A stretch of 64,000 nucleotides of DNA from Halogeometricum sp. S1BR25-6 (lineage in GTDB: Archaea > Halobacteriota > Halobacteria > Halobacteriales > Haloferacaceae). The stretch is from assembly GCF_031624495.1 (NCBI RefSeq), contig NZ_JAMQOP010000006.1, positions 109,247-173,246 of the forward strand, given 5' to 3'. The first letter of the stretch is position 1. Each line of letters begins with the position of its first letter. The translations under genes and the position numbers were made by a program. Shown here piece by piece: positions 37,322 to 45,885 of the stretch. The notes under the pieces were generated by a model that saw nothing but the letters and a program-made list of their open reading frames with translations, was not told the origin of the DNA and made no database searches.

Positions 37322-38409
37322 CCGACGACGACTCCGAGGTCTCCCAGGCTGTTGACCGCTACCTGCGTTCCAGTGGTGACTCCGATCAGTACCGTCACAC
37401 CGCCGAAACCGTCCTTGACCAGTTCACCGTCTGGCTCCGACGTCGCGATCTCGAGACCTTCGACTCCTTCGAGAACGACGGCGAGCAGATCCTTCGCCGG
37501 TATGCCGACAGGCTGAATCAGCGCGTCGAGGCAGATGGAATCGCGGCATCAACGGCACAGATGTACTATAACGTCGTCAGTGGATTTCTCGGCTACTGTG
37601 TTCGCGACGGTGTCCTCTCACAGAACCCAGCACTCACAGATCGTGCTCGCGAGCCCTTACCCCGCGACGACGAGGACCGTACTCAACAGTTCTGGACACC
37701 AGAGGTTCGCCAGCAACTCGTCGAGTACACGAACGACCGCGCGTACGAAGCAATCGAAGCAGACGGTCTCGACGCGACACAGGCCGTCCAAGACCGCGCG
37801 TTCATCCACGTCCTCGCGTACACGGGTGTCCGAGGAGCAGAGGTCTTCCGTGTAAGCGGTGACGACCGCTCGGGCCGACAGGGGCTCACCTGGGAACGGG
37901 TTGATACGGACTCATGGACGTTCCGCGTGTGGGGGAAGTCGCAATCGTGGGAGGACGTCTCCGTACTTGAACAGGCTCGTGAGGCAATACAGCAGTGGAA
38001 GCGTGTTCAAGATCCTCCGAGCGAAGAGTGGCCAGTGTTCCCGACCGGACACGCTCCGTCGAAGTACGCTGCGGTCCGTGACGCTCGCGACGACGCAGAT
38101 GTACTCCTCGACGGTGCTGACGTTGACGAGGTCCTCCGCGAGTACGAGATTCCACCGCCAGCGGTTACGACCCACGGCGCTCGCCGGGTCCTCGCTCGAA
38201 TCGCCGAAGACGCAGGCGTCCACGTCGACGGTGAGAAACCGAAGCTGCATGGTGCTCGTCGCGGCCTCGGGGATGCGTTGTTCCGGGAAGATCGGGGACT
38301 GGCGTCCGATATCCTTCGACACTCCAGTCTCTCAGTGACGAAAAAGGCGTACTCGCACATCGACGCTTCAGAGCGCGGTGAGACCGCTAGCCGGCTCCTC
38401 GACGAGTAG
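37318..38409 (+). CDS. Tyrosine recombinase (phage/plasmid-type integrase)
   Basis: 363 residues from a GTG start. An N-terminal SAM-like DNA-binding domain (~1-110) is followed by the catalytic domain with R in YTGVRGAEVFRV, H-x-x-R in LHGARRGL, the second His in DILRHSSLS and Y in KKAYSHID. All four classes of catalytic residue are visible. It ends 32 bases before a 31-bp motif (38441-38471) that recurs at 51631-51662, which might be an attachment or IS end sequence. Confidence 0.85.
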   Translation: MTDDDSEVSQAVDRYLRSSGDSDQYRHTAETVLDQFTVWLRRRDLETFDSFENDGEQILRRYADRLNQRVEADGIAASTAQMYYNVVSGFLGYCVRDGVLSQNPALTDRAREPLPRDDEDRTQQFWTPEVRQQLVEYTNDRAYEAIEADGLDATQAVQDRAFIHVLAYTGVRGAEVFRVSGDDRSGRQGLTWERVDTDSWTFRVWGKSQSWEDVSVLEQAREAIQQWKRVQDPPSEEWPVFPTGHAPSKYAAVRDARDDADVLLDGADVDEVLREYEIPPPAVTTHGARRVLARIAEDAGVHVDGEKPKLHGARRGLGDALFREDRGLASDILRHSSLSVTKKAYSHIDASERGETASRLLDE

Positions 38410-39471
38410 TTTCTCTACTTATTTCTACAGTAGATGAATGTGAAATAGCCGTTCAGTAGGGCTTGCGTAGTGAGCATCCGCGAGCGACCGTCGGGAGCGA
38501 GCGGTTCACCGGCGGAGCCGTCTCTGACGGCGGAGTCGGCCGTTTTTTGGTCCAGATTTTTACGACGAGTGGTCGCGCGAAGCGCGACCCGAGTCTGTAA
38601 AAAGGTGGGCTGCTATTATCCGACTCCAACATCTCTGTCACTGACGTGTCTCTCCTCGTCTGTTCGGCAAGCGTAAATTCGCCCACTTGCCTCGATTCTT
38701 GACGAAACAACCTCGCTCGGTACGACGGCACTTCAATCACTTTCAGTCACAACGCGAATGAATTCGTTCGGATCGGCCGAAGCGTCAAGCGTCCACCGGA
38801 GAAGGTTTCTCGCCGGTATCAACGGCGCGACCTGACATACTATCTCCTTCTCCGGAGGACCCCCCGACGTGACCAGCACTCGCGGACGAGTCCTTCGGTT
38901 CTTGACGTCCTGAGCGATAGTCGCGACATTTAGCCTTCCGTATTTGAACGGCGCTTAGTAACAACCCCGGCGCTCACTGGTCTATCTCTCCAATCCGAAG
39001 ATGTCCACCAGACGGAAGTCGGGTCGACCATCCGCGTATCCACGGCGAATCACTCACTCTGGATACCTCCGCTGGTGGACACTGATCTGGGGCCCCGATC
39101 CCAACCGGTCAGCTATCAACCAGACTACGTCGCCTCCCCAGAGGCGACGTTCATCCTGCGACAACGGATCGTCTGCCGTCGTTTACGTCTCTTCCGACTA
39201 CGCGCATCTCACTGCAACAGCGATGGACGGAGGATTCATATGTGTTAAATTTTAACATGTACTGTGGAGATTATGTGCCAGCAGTGTAGCTGGTCAGTGA
39301 GTGATTCGGGTGATCTGACGCCCTGTGAGTTCAACAGGCGGTCGATAGAGCACTTCGTGGAGACGGGCCATTCCGTCTGTAGTACCGACCACCATCCCAG
39401 AGAAAGAGGCTATTAGCCCCGTCCGTCGGTTATTTATCTCAACGAGGAGGTATCGCGGTGGACTGTAGCCG
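38410..39471. other. 1.06-kb non-coding region downstream of integrase
   Basis: No convincing gene: the ORFs present lack codon bias and family features. It contains the repeated motif at 38441-38471, short palindromic stretches such as CGCGCGAAGCGCGACC near 38577, and a 10-bp perfect inverted repeat CCGGAGAAGG (38796-38805) / CCTTCTCCGG (38846-38855). The region may be an integration junction. Confidence 0.5.
38441..38471 (+). repeat. Motif shared with 51631-51662
   Basis: TGAAATAGCCGTTCAGTAGG followed by CTTGCGTAGT; the copy at 51631 reads TGAAACAGCCGTTCAGTAGA followed by GACGTGCGTAGT. Same orientation. Candidate IS end or attachment-site relic flanking a 13-kb segment that holds the replication and partition genes. 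Confidence 0.5.
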
Positions 39472-39687
39472 CTACGCTCGTTCAGGACGCGCGTGACCGC
39501 AGTATGCACACTCGTAGACTCGGTGGGGTTTTCTGGCGCACTTCTCGTTTTCCGGCTTCACGTTGTCTCGCCGTATCACCGGAGTAATCGTCAGCGATAT
39601 CTCGTGCTCGCGTTCCCCTCCGCAGTTCGAGCAGTGTCTGAGTACCATTCCATCCCGTTCCGGCCATCCAGATGTTGTCTTTGACAT
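39472..39687 (-). CDS. Small zinc beta-ribbon protein
   Basis: 71 residues. HCSNCGGEREHEIS and YECAYCGHARPERA give two CxxC knuckles about 40 residues apart, a typical haloarchaeal small zinc protein fold. It is followed on the same strand by a group of HTH genes but separated from them by a gap, so linkage is uncertain. Confidence 0.7.
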   Translation of the reverse strand: MSKTTSGWPERDGMVLRHCSNCGGEREHEISLTITPVIRRDNVKPENEKCARKPHRVYECAYCGHARPERA

Positions 39688-39776
39688 TGTTATTCGAGGT
39701 TCCTACTGAGCAGTCCATCTCCGGAAACGATCGTCGAGTGAGACGCGAACGCCGCACGCTGAATACGGAGCATCGG

Positions 39777-40118
39777 TTATTCCGCCGTCTCCGTAGGAGA
39801 CTTCGACTCACAGGGCTCGGTGCCTAACACGGTCTCTATCTCCTCGTCGCCGCTGTACCGGATCCTCTCGGTCCGACCATCGACATCGATAACGCCGTGG
39901 TCGGCCAATACGGGAAGGTGACGATGGTACAGGTTGAGGGCGACCTGTTCTCTGTCTAGCGTTGACGACGGTTCCTCCTGCTTGATTACGTGGTCAAGGA
40001 GGTCATCGAACGACGCGGTATCGCCGTGTCTGTTCCGAACGTAACCGAGAATCTGCCGTCGCCGTTCGGTGGCGAGACAGCGGAAGGCCGAATCGGGGAC
40101 CGGGTCTTTCGTTCGCAT
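39777..40118 (-). CDS. DUF7344-type winged-helix regulator
   Basis: 113 residues. SAFRCLATERRRQILGYVRN is the start of a winged helix, then DREQVALNLYHRHLPVLADHGVIDVDGRTERIRYSG, the pattern of the DUF7344 haloarchaeal regulators. Probably a local transcription factor. Starts 104 bases after the stop of the neighbouring Bat-like gene on the same strand. Confidence 0.75.
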   Translation of the reverse strand: MRTKDPVPDSAFRCLATERRRQILGYVRNRHGDTASFDDLLDHVIKQEEPSSTLDREQVALNLYHRHLPVLADHGVIDVDGRTERIRYSGDEEIETVLGTEPCESKSPTETAE

Positions 40119-40221
40119 CGTCCCTCAATACTCCATCTGCCCGATTCAGCGGTTGGGTTGACATGTTCTGCTCCGGTCTATTCTACCGAACATAGAAAGC
40201 CGATTTAAGACAAGACCGCTA

Positions 40222-40890
40222 TTACGCTTCGTCCGTCGGTTCGAGGGTATCAGAAACCAGACCAATAAGCGCCTTCCGGAGGACCGTTTCGGCTCCGCGC
40301 CGGACGCGTTCGGAGGCGGCCTGTTTGGTGATACCCAACCGGTCGGCGATTTCGCTGAGGGTCGTGCCACGGGGGACGGAGAAGTAGCCCTCTTGGACGG
40401 CCATCATCAACGCCTCGCGCTGTCCGGGGGTGAGGCCAAGATTGTACTCCGTTCGGGAGGCTTCGTCGGGATCGTACACGCGGTCGATAGCAACCGGGTA
40501 GTCGTGAGTCCGACAGAACTGGTGGAACCGCGTCAGGTCGGCGTGACTCCGGAAGCGGACGGTGAACGACCACTCGGAATCGCCGTGGGCGTCCAGAATC
40601 GACCCGTTGTGCTCGCTGAGACCGTTCAGGAACGTCTCCTTGTCGGTGTCCCACTCGACGTAGTAGAGGACGCTCTCGCCGAGTCGCGTGACGGCCTCGA
40701 CGTATGTGACTATCTCACTCTCTCGCAGATGCCGCTCGAACTGAGTGAGCTCTGTACCCGTCGCCCACAGTAAGGGGATGCGGGATTCTCTGAGGGGGAC
40801 GAGGCGTTCGAGTTGGACCCGAACGCTCGGGTCTCCGTTCGTGGCCCGTCCGAACGGGAACGAATCCGAGGGAAGCGTAAACTCAAGCAC
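40222..40890 (-). CDS. Bat/HTH-10 family regulator, duplicated copy 1
   Basis: About 223 residues. A sensor-like N-terminal domain (VLEFTLPSDSFPFGR, FERHLRESEIVTYVEAVTRLGESVLYYVEW) precedes the C-terminal HTH-10 (LTPGQREALMMAVQEGYFSVPRGTTLSEIADRLGITKQAASERVRRG). The paralogue at 41400-42077 starts ATG at the position that is GTA here (40899-40897), so I placed the start at the next GTG (40890). The protein may be expressed from this weaker codon, or the gene may be silent. Confidence 0.7.
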   Translation of the reverse strand: MLEFTLPSDSFPFGRATNGDPSVRVQLERLVPLRESRIPLLWATGTELTQFERHLRESEIVTYVEAVTRLGESVLYYVEWDTDKETFLNGLSEHNGSILDAHGDSEWSFTVRFRSHADLTRFHQFCRTHDYPVAIDRVYDPDEASRTEYNLGLTPGQREALMMAVQEGYFSVPRGTTLSEIADRLGITKQAASERVRRGAETVLRKALIGLVSDTLEPTDEA

Positions 40891-41399
40891 GACGCTTACC
40901 GGAGCGTTTCTTCCGAGCGGCGAGCGGGGAGTAGACGGACGAGCTATCCGACGACTGGGATACACTGTCGGTTCTCTGGATTGGAGACGTGGGTACTGTC
41001 ATGCGCGAGCGGTGATGTTGCGGAACGCGCGTACTGAATAACGTGCTCCGCGCGACCGCCACGCGAGGAAAACGAGGAGACCATCCCCTTGACCGGATAT
41101 CCCGATTTAAACGGCCCCTTCGTGTCGGGGGCGCGAACACAGAGTGTGCAGCTGTAGTTCCGTACTACAGATGAGGGGACAGAGACGGATAAGTTTGGGT
41201 AGTACCCACGGACGGCTGATCGGAAACGTAGCCGAGAACGTGCTACCATCGTTCAGTAGCGGGCGCTGGGACGCCGAACTGAGAGTGGAGTAACACTAGT
41301 ACCGATTGTGGTCCGTCTGTTGTGTTGGCTATCGGGCTGATATGAGCCTGAGGCGGTCGACTCCGCCGACATAGAAGCTACCTCGAAACGCAGTCGAAC

Positions 41400-42077
41400 C
41401 TACCCGCTGTCTTTCGACTCGAAGTCTTCAGCAATCAGCCCAATCAGCGCCTTCCGAAGGACTGTCTCGGTTCCGCGTCGAACGCGTTCGGAGGCGGCCT
41501 GTTTGGTGATACCTATCTCCCCGGCAATCTCGTCGAGGGTCGTGCCTCGGGGGACGGAGAAGTAGCCGTTTTCGACGGCTATCATCAGCGTATCGCGCTG
41601 TTCGGGCGTGAGGCCGAAGCCGTACTCCGTCCGGGACGTCTCGTCGGGGGCGTACACTCGGTCGATGTGAACGGGGAAGTCGTGCGCTTGGTAGAACTGG
41701 TGAAACCCGGTCAGGGCGGCGTGGTTCGGGAAGCGGACGGTGAACGACCACTCGGAGTTACCGTGGCCCTCCATTATCGCCCCGTTCTGGTCGCTGACGC
41801 CGTTCAGGAACGTCTCCTTGTCGGTGTCCCACTCCGTCTGATAGAGGACGCTGTCGCCGAGCCGAGTGACCGCCTCGACGCGTGTGACCACCTCGCTCTC
41901 GCGGAGGTGCCGCTCGAACTGGTCGAAGTCCTCGCCCGTCACCCAGAGGAAAGGGATGCGGGACTCTTTCAGGGGGACGAGGCGTTCGAGTTGGACCCGG
42001 ACACTCGGGTCTCCGCTGGTTGACCGTCCGAACGGGAACGATTCGGCGGGAAGCGTAAACTCGACAACGACGCTCAT
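41400..42077 (-). CDS. Bat/HTH-10 family regulator, duplicated copy 2
   Basis: 226 residues from the ATG at 42077 (MSVVVEFTLPAESFPFGR). It shares most residues with copy 1: FERHLRESEVVTRVEAVTRLGDSVLYQTEW and the HTH LTPEQRDTLMIAVENGYFSVPRGTTLDEIAGEIGITKQAASERVRRG. The intact start makes this the more likely functional copy. A TATA-like TTCAAA lies ~205 bases upstream, implying a long leader or another promoter nearer the gene. Confidence 0.8.
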   Translation of the reverse strand: MSVVVEFTLPAESFPFGRSTSGDPSVRVQLERLVPLKESRIPFLWVTGEDFDQFERHLRESEVVTRVEAVTRLGDSVLYQTEWDTDKETFLNGVSDQNGAIMEGHGNSEWSFTVRFPNHAALTGFHQFYQAHDFPVHIDRVYAPDETSRTEYGFGLTPEQRDTLMIAVENGYFSVPRGTTLDEIAGEIGITKQAASERVRRGTETVLRKALIGLIAEDFESKDSG

Positions 42078-42509
42078 CGGGTCTGCACCCTTGAGGAACA
42101 AACGGGCCGAGCGAACGGTTTCGCGGATAGCCGGGACGTGGGACGTGCCTCGCGGGCTGAAGGCGTGGCTTCTGTCATGTATGACTGGTCGCTGTTGCGG
42201 AACGTGTTTTCCGTGTGATGGGTTCCGCGTGACGACCACGCGAGGAGAACGAGGAGACTGCCTACTCGACCGGGTATCCCGGTTCAAATGACCCCTTCAT
42301 AATCGGGGCGCAAACACACAACGTGCGGTCGTGGTTCCGTTACTCAGATCTTCGTTACAGAGACCAATAAATGATTGCTACTACGTAGCAGACTTTCAAT
42401 CAAGGACGGACTGTACTTCACCTGATGGTCAAAGGTATGTCGGAGTCGAGCATTCACCTCGTCACTGAGGACAGATCGTTTTCGTGGTCCATCGTCTCCA
42501 AGTCGGCCC

Positions 42510-43151
42510 TCAATCCAACGCGATCGTATTCGAGATAAGCGTGCTCGTCCCTCGTCTGAGGCGGGCCCCGAGGGCCTGCTGACTGATATCGAGCTGTTCG
42601 CTGATCTCGGTCAGCGTGACGTTCTCTCCATCGGTATAGTATCCCGACTCGAATACGAGCAGAAGCGCATCACATTGTTTCTCTGTCAGCCCGTACAGCA
42701 AACTATCACGGTTGTCGCTGTTCGACAACCGCTTTACTGTGATCGGGAACCCGCCCCTGTGACAGTCGGCCTGGAACTCCTCGAATACGTCTCTGTTCTC
42801 GGCGAGAAGGGTAAAATGCCACCTGTCGCCGGTTGTCTTCACTTGGGAAACCGCGAGGTCATGAGTCTGGAGGATGTCGAGCAGTCCATCAAGGCACTCC
42901 GTCCACTCAACGCGATAAAGCGTCGGACCTCTCGCCCCGTCGAGTTTCTGGAGCGCCGCAACGTACGGCGAGTCGAGTACCGTCGACTCGAACACTTCGT
43001 GGTCGTCTGTTGTTACCCAGATGTACGGGATGAAGTCCTCTCCGACCGGAACGAACGGCGTGAACTCGATGCGATGCACGCCATCGACGTCCAATAACCT
43101 CCCCAAGACGAATTCATCACTTGAGATCACGAAGTCCAAAAGCGCCGTCAT
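42510..43151 (-). CDS. Bat/HTH-10 family regulator
   Basis: 213 residues, MTALLDFVISSDEFVLGR..., with the sensor domain and the C-terminal HTH-10 (LTEKQCDALLLVFESGYYTDGENVTLTEISEQLDISQQALGARLRRG). It is related to the duplicated pair but more distant. Three such regulators in a row, plus DUF7344, make this a regulator cluster with no obvious structural target genes nearby. Confidence 0.8.
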   Translation of the reverse strand: MTALLDFVISSDEFVLGRLLDVDGVHRIEFTPFVPVGEDFIPYIWVTTDDHEVFESTVLDSPYVAALQKLDGARGPTLYRVEWTECLDGLLDILQTHDLAVSQVKTTGDRWHFTLLAENRDVFEEFQADCHRGGFPITVKRLSNSDNRDSLLYGLTEKQCDALLLVFESGYYTDGENVTLTEISEQLDISQQALGARLRRGTSTLISNTIALD

Positions 43152-43356
43152 TTCCTCATGTCGGTCGGTCGAGATCGGACGGAGTAGAAATCCGTACTAT
43201 GGCGGGTCCGATCGTGAATATGCTGTTGCTCGTCGCCTGTCGATAGCGGTAGGACGATCGCAGTCTGCATCCGACTTTTTATCGACGTGTACTGCTGATT
43301 TCTGTTCGGCTTGACTGGTAATCAGCTAGCCTTTTCCACTGGACATGGCAAGCACA

Positions 43357-43364
43357 TTTAAATT
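43357..43364 (+). promoter_or_regulatory. TATA box candidate for 43382 ORF
   Basis: TTTAAATT sits 18-25 bases before the ATG at 43382. Haloarchaeal TATA boxes are centred about 26-27 bases before the transcription start, so a start at or near the ATG (leaderless transcript) is possible. Confidence 0.35.
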
Positions 43365-43381
43365 AAAACATCGCTTCCGAC

Positions 43382-43690
43382 ATGATTCTACGTCGATGGT
43401 TTCTCTCCCTCGGTACCTCCTACGTAACTGATTGCGTTGATGACAAATATGTTCGATATAACCTGCTTCGAGAGACCCAACTTGTTGATGGTCCAAACGT
43501 GTTCACAAGGATCAAGGAACAATTTGTTCAACTACGAGAGGGGGCCCTTGTGAAGAGCGGATATGAGGCTGAAACCACGCTCTGCTCCGGGGTTCTTGCC
43601 ATCGGTACGTGTAAGCCCTTGTACCGAACGAGTCTTAGAATCTCTGGCAGTGACTCGTCAGCTGCTGCCAACAGGTCCCTTATATTGTGA
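43382..43690 (+). CDS. Hypothetical ORF, uncertain
   Basis: 102 residues with no motif. Base composition is less GC-rich than neighbouring genes. The only support is the well-spaced TATA-like sequence at 43357. It converges on the DUF6788-like gene with a 33-bp overlap. I am unsure it is real. Confidence 0.3.
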   Translation: MILRRWFLSLGTSYVTDCVDDKYVRYNLLRETQLVDGPNVFTRIKEQFVQLREGALVKSGYEAETTLCSGVLAIGTCKPLYRTSLRISGSDSSAAANRSLIL

Positions 43691-43963
43691 GCGGATCTTC
43701 TCTCCGTCCCGCCACTGCCAGTACCAATACTCATTGCCGTTGATCTTCTTCTTCGTCAACGTCGCTTTACTTGGAACCCCATCCGGAAGATTGTCTCCGC
43801 GAATATCTGTCCGTCTCCCGTCACCTCGCTCTTCTTTCTCCTCGGTCCTCTGTTCGCGTCGTTGATCCTCTGCCAGTCGCTCAGCTAGTCGTGAGACCTG
43901 GTCCAGTTGCCGGGGAGTCAGTTCCTCAAGCCGGTCTTCGATGTCGTCAGGTACGTCCTGCAT
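43658..43963 (-). CDS. DUF6788-like small protein
   Basis: 101 residues. The N-terminus is a charged coiled helix (IEDRLEELTPRQLDQVSRLAERLAEDQRREQRTEEKEER); the C-terminus has INGNEYWYWQWRDGEKIRSQYKG, the pattern of DUF6788 proteins found in phages and plasmids. It starts eight bases after a GTTGGTTAA motif pair (43971-44004). Function unknown. Confidence 0.65.
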   Translation of the reverse strand: MQDVPDDIEDRLEELTPRQLDQVSRLAERLAEDQRREQRTEEKEERGDGRRTDIRGDNLPDGVPSKATLTKKKINGNEYWYWQWRDGEKIRSQYKGPVGSS

Positions 43964-43970
43964 ACTCGCT

Positions 43971-44004
43971 GTTGGTTAACTTCTCGATTCTGTCGTTGGT
44001 TAAG
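43971..44004. repeat. Paired GTTGGTTAA motif, direct orientation
   Basis: GTTGGTTAAC at 43971-43980 and CGTTGGTTAA at 43994-44003 lie 23 bp apart (start to start) just before the DUF6788-like gene start. The same motif forms inverted pairs at 54297-54337 and 58053-58091. Confidence 0.45.
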
Positions 44005-44255
44005 CCTGCCGGTGAACCGGTGGACGTCGGCGTGTCTAACACACCATTTTTCACGAGTTCTTGCTGCGAGCCTACATGACCAAGAAACAAGCACGGTCAT
44101 TACTATCGTCATTCATACCCTTTTGACGAGTTCCTAGTCAGTTCGCGATCCCTCGTCCCATTTACAACTACTCAATGGTATTCAACGGCAGAAATAGGAC
44201 AATAGGAATACAGCTAAGATCAGAGCTAAAAATGGGTGACTCAGGAGTTCGTAAG

Positions 44256-44657
44256 TTATTCGTCGGCGATGTCGGAGAGTCGAGCCTGGATGTCGTCGAC
44301 GTCGGCGTCTGAGAGCGCTTCGAGGCCGAACTGCACGAGGAGTGGATAGAAATGCCGGTTCTTCTTGAATTCGTCACGACCCGCTTTCCGAAGTTTCAGC
44401 TGGGATTCGAGGTACGTATCTTCCAAGTCGTCGAGGATGCTGTCCGGGATATAGATCGTCCGGCCGTTCCACTCCTCCTTGATGTTCGTTTTGCTCGTTC
44501 CCTTCGTTTTATTCGGTGAAGTCGTTTCCTGCGTTCCAGTCGAGGAACTGGTTTCAGTCATCTCGGTCACCTCGCTCGTCTCATTCGTTTCCTCCGCTTC
44601 ATCGTCGTCATCGTAGTTACCTTCGATACCCGAGGCGCTTCCCCAATCATCGCTCAT
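44256..44657 (-). CDS. ParA-associated acidic protein (candidate partition partner)
   Basis: 133 residues. The N-terminal half is an acidic, Thr/Glu-rich disordered linker (ETNETSEVTEMTETSSST). The C-terminal half (EEWNGRTIYIPDSILDDLEDTYLESQLKLRKAGRDEFKKNRHFYPLLVQFGLEAL) looks like a ribbon-helix-helix or helical DNA-binding domain. Its start overlaps the ParA stop by four bases (ATGA at 44657-44654). This is the position of a ParB/CBP-type partner, but it has no ParB motif. Confidence 0.6.
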   Translation of the reverse strand: MSDDWGSASGIEGNYDDDDEAEETNETSEVTEMTETSSSTGTQETTSPNKTKGTSKTNIKEEWNGRTIYIPDSILDDLEDTYLESQLKLRKAGRDEFKKNRHFYPLLVQFGLEALSDADVDDIQARLSDIADE

Positions 44658-45472
44658 GCTTCCACCTCCATCGGCGGGGTTTTCTCGAAGGTCTCGTCAA
44701 GTAGATCGGCAATATCGTTGAATAGCGCACGAGCGTCTTCGACCCGCTTGTTCTCCTTGCTGAAGCCGAAGATCGATACGCCTTCACCGATCGATTGTGA
44801 CAGGTCCGTCCGCTTTGGGATCTCGAAGACAGGCAGCGAGTAGGCTGATTGGATTTCCTCGATCGTACTTCGATGTTCGGCGTTCTGTTCGACCCGGTTG
44901 CACACGATAGCGAGGCGGTTGACGTCACCGTAGGCTGGTTCGAGGGACTGGAGCTGTTTCGCAAAAATTCGGAGACTATTGGCGTTGAGCTTCTCAGGGA
45001 GTACTGGGATGATAACGTTTCCCGTCGCGACGAGGGCGTTGTCGGTGAGAACATTGAGGGACGGTGGAGTGTCGACGACGATATAGTCGTAGTCCATCTC
45101 GAGTTCGTCGAGAGTCATTCCCAGACGCTCTCGGCTCTTAGGCGCTTCGAGCAGCGTCTGGATGTTCTTATTGTTCGCGAGCTTCTCGCTGGCGGGGAGA
45201 ATATCGAATTCTTCGTGCTCGACGATGATGTCGTTCACTGCCTCCATCTGATCAAAGTCGAACACGTCGAAGAGCGTGGTCCGATCAGTATCGTAGTACA
45301 GGTCGCTGTAGCCAAGCGAGCATGTGAGCCCACCGTGGTAGTCGATATCGACGAGGAGTACGTCGTATCCTCGTGCGGCAAGTGCGCCGCCAGTGTGGAT
45401 GACGTCCGTTGTCTTCCCCGCACCTCCTTTCTGATTCGCTACGGTGATCCGTGAAGTGTTCGTGTTGCTCAT
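44654..45472 (-). CDS. parA: ParA-family partition ATPase
   Basis: 272 residues from the ATG at 45472. Deviant Walker A ANQKGGAGKTTDVIHTGGALAARG, then VLLVDIDYHGGLT and YDYIVVDTPPSLNVLTDNALVA. These are the ParA/Soj/MinD-type ATPase motifs. The upstream start choice avoids a long extension that reads through the iterated TTCGTT region. Together with its acidic partner and the TTCGTT array, it is a candidate plasmid-partition locus. Confidence 0.88.
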   Translation of the reverse strand: MSNTNTSRITVANQKGGAGKTTDVIHTGGALAARGYDVLLVDIDYHGGLTCSLGYSDLYYDTDRTTLFDVFDFDQMEAVNDIIVEHEEFDILPASEKLANNKNIQTLLEAPKSRERLGMTLDELEMDYDYIVVDTPPSLNVLTDNALVATGNVIIPVLPEKLNANSLRIFAKQLQSLEPAYGDVNRLAIVCNRVEQNAEHRSTIEEIQSAYSLPVFEIPKRTDLSQSIGEGVSIFGFSKENKRVEDARALFNDIADLLDETFEKTPPMEVEA

Positions 45473-45479
45473 ATCGTTC

Positions 45480-45780
45480 GTGTTCTGTGGTGAATTCGTT
45501 TTGTTCGTTTCGCTCGTTATAGTCGGTGCGTTCGGTGCGTTCGATGCAAGTGTTTCGCTCGGTGAATGGAATACTACCCTGTTAAACCCACCGTTCGTTA
45601 CACTCACCGAACGAAAGGAATTCGTTTCTATCAACTCATTCGTTTCTTTCATTTCATTCGTTACTCAATGGAGATCCGTTCTGTCTCGGAGTTTACCCAA
45701 CTCGTGTATCTCAATCTATTCGGTTTGTTCGTTTCATTCGTTTCCCTCGATGCGTTCGTTCCCAATTACAACTATCATGA
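45480..45780. repeat. TTCGTT array upstream of parA (candidate centromere)
   Basis: Nine occurrences of TTCGTT in ~300 bp, most as ATTCGTTTC or GTTCGTTTC, with an inverted copy (CCGAACGAAAGG). The region is AT-richer than its surroundings, and the ORF that could read through it (extending the ParA N-terminus) is composition-driven. By position it could be the site bound by the partition protein or a parA operator. Copies also occur within the parA partner gene (e.g. near 44483 and 44580). Confidence 0.6.
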
Positions 45781-45885
45781 TGTCAGTGAGCCGTAGCCAC
45801 CCTCAGGAGAGAGCTAGGAAGCGTTAGCAGAATGAGGACTTATAGTAATTCTTTTAACTGTTACCGGATTATTGGTAATCGTCAG

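Larger units (their letters stand above)
40222..42577. repeat. 1,178-bp tandem duplication of a Bat-like regulator with leader
   Basis: Stops at 40222 and 41400, and starts at 40899/42077, are all offset by 1,178 bp. A TATA-like TTTAAA (41106-41111) and its counterpart TTCAAA (42283-42288) also keep the spacing. Both the coding and the ~200-bp upstream sequence are recognisably the same, so the promoter and leader were duplicated with the gene. Confidence 0.75.

Noticed and set aside
38453..38740. A 95-residue minus-strand ORF downstream of the integrase
   Set aside because: Composition follows the GC-rich repeats of that region, and it has no start signal or family pattern.
39001..39255. 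An 84-residue plus-strand ORF
   Set aside because: Low-complexity residues and no support from start signals or homology I can recall.
39294..39509. A 71-residue minus-strand ORF overlapping the small zinc protein
   Set aside because: It overlaps a better-supported gene by 38 bases and has no recognisable feature.
45473..45652. ParA N-terminal extension of 60 residues
   Set aside because: It reads through the TTCGTT array and gives a low-complexity Asn/Thr tract. The ATG at 45472 starts right before the ATPase domain.
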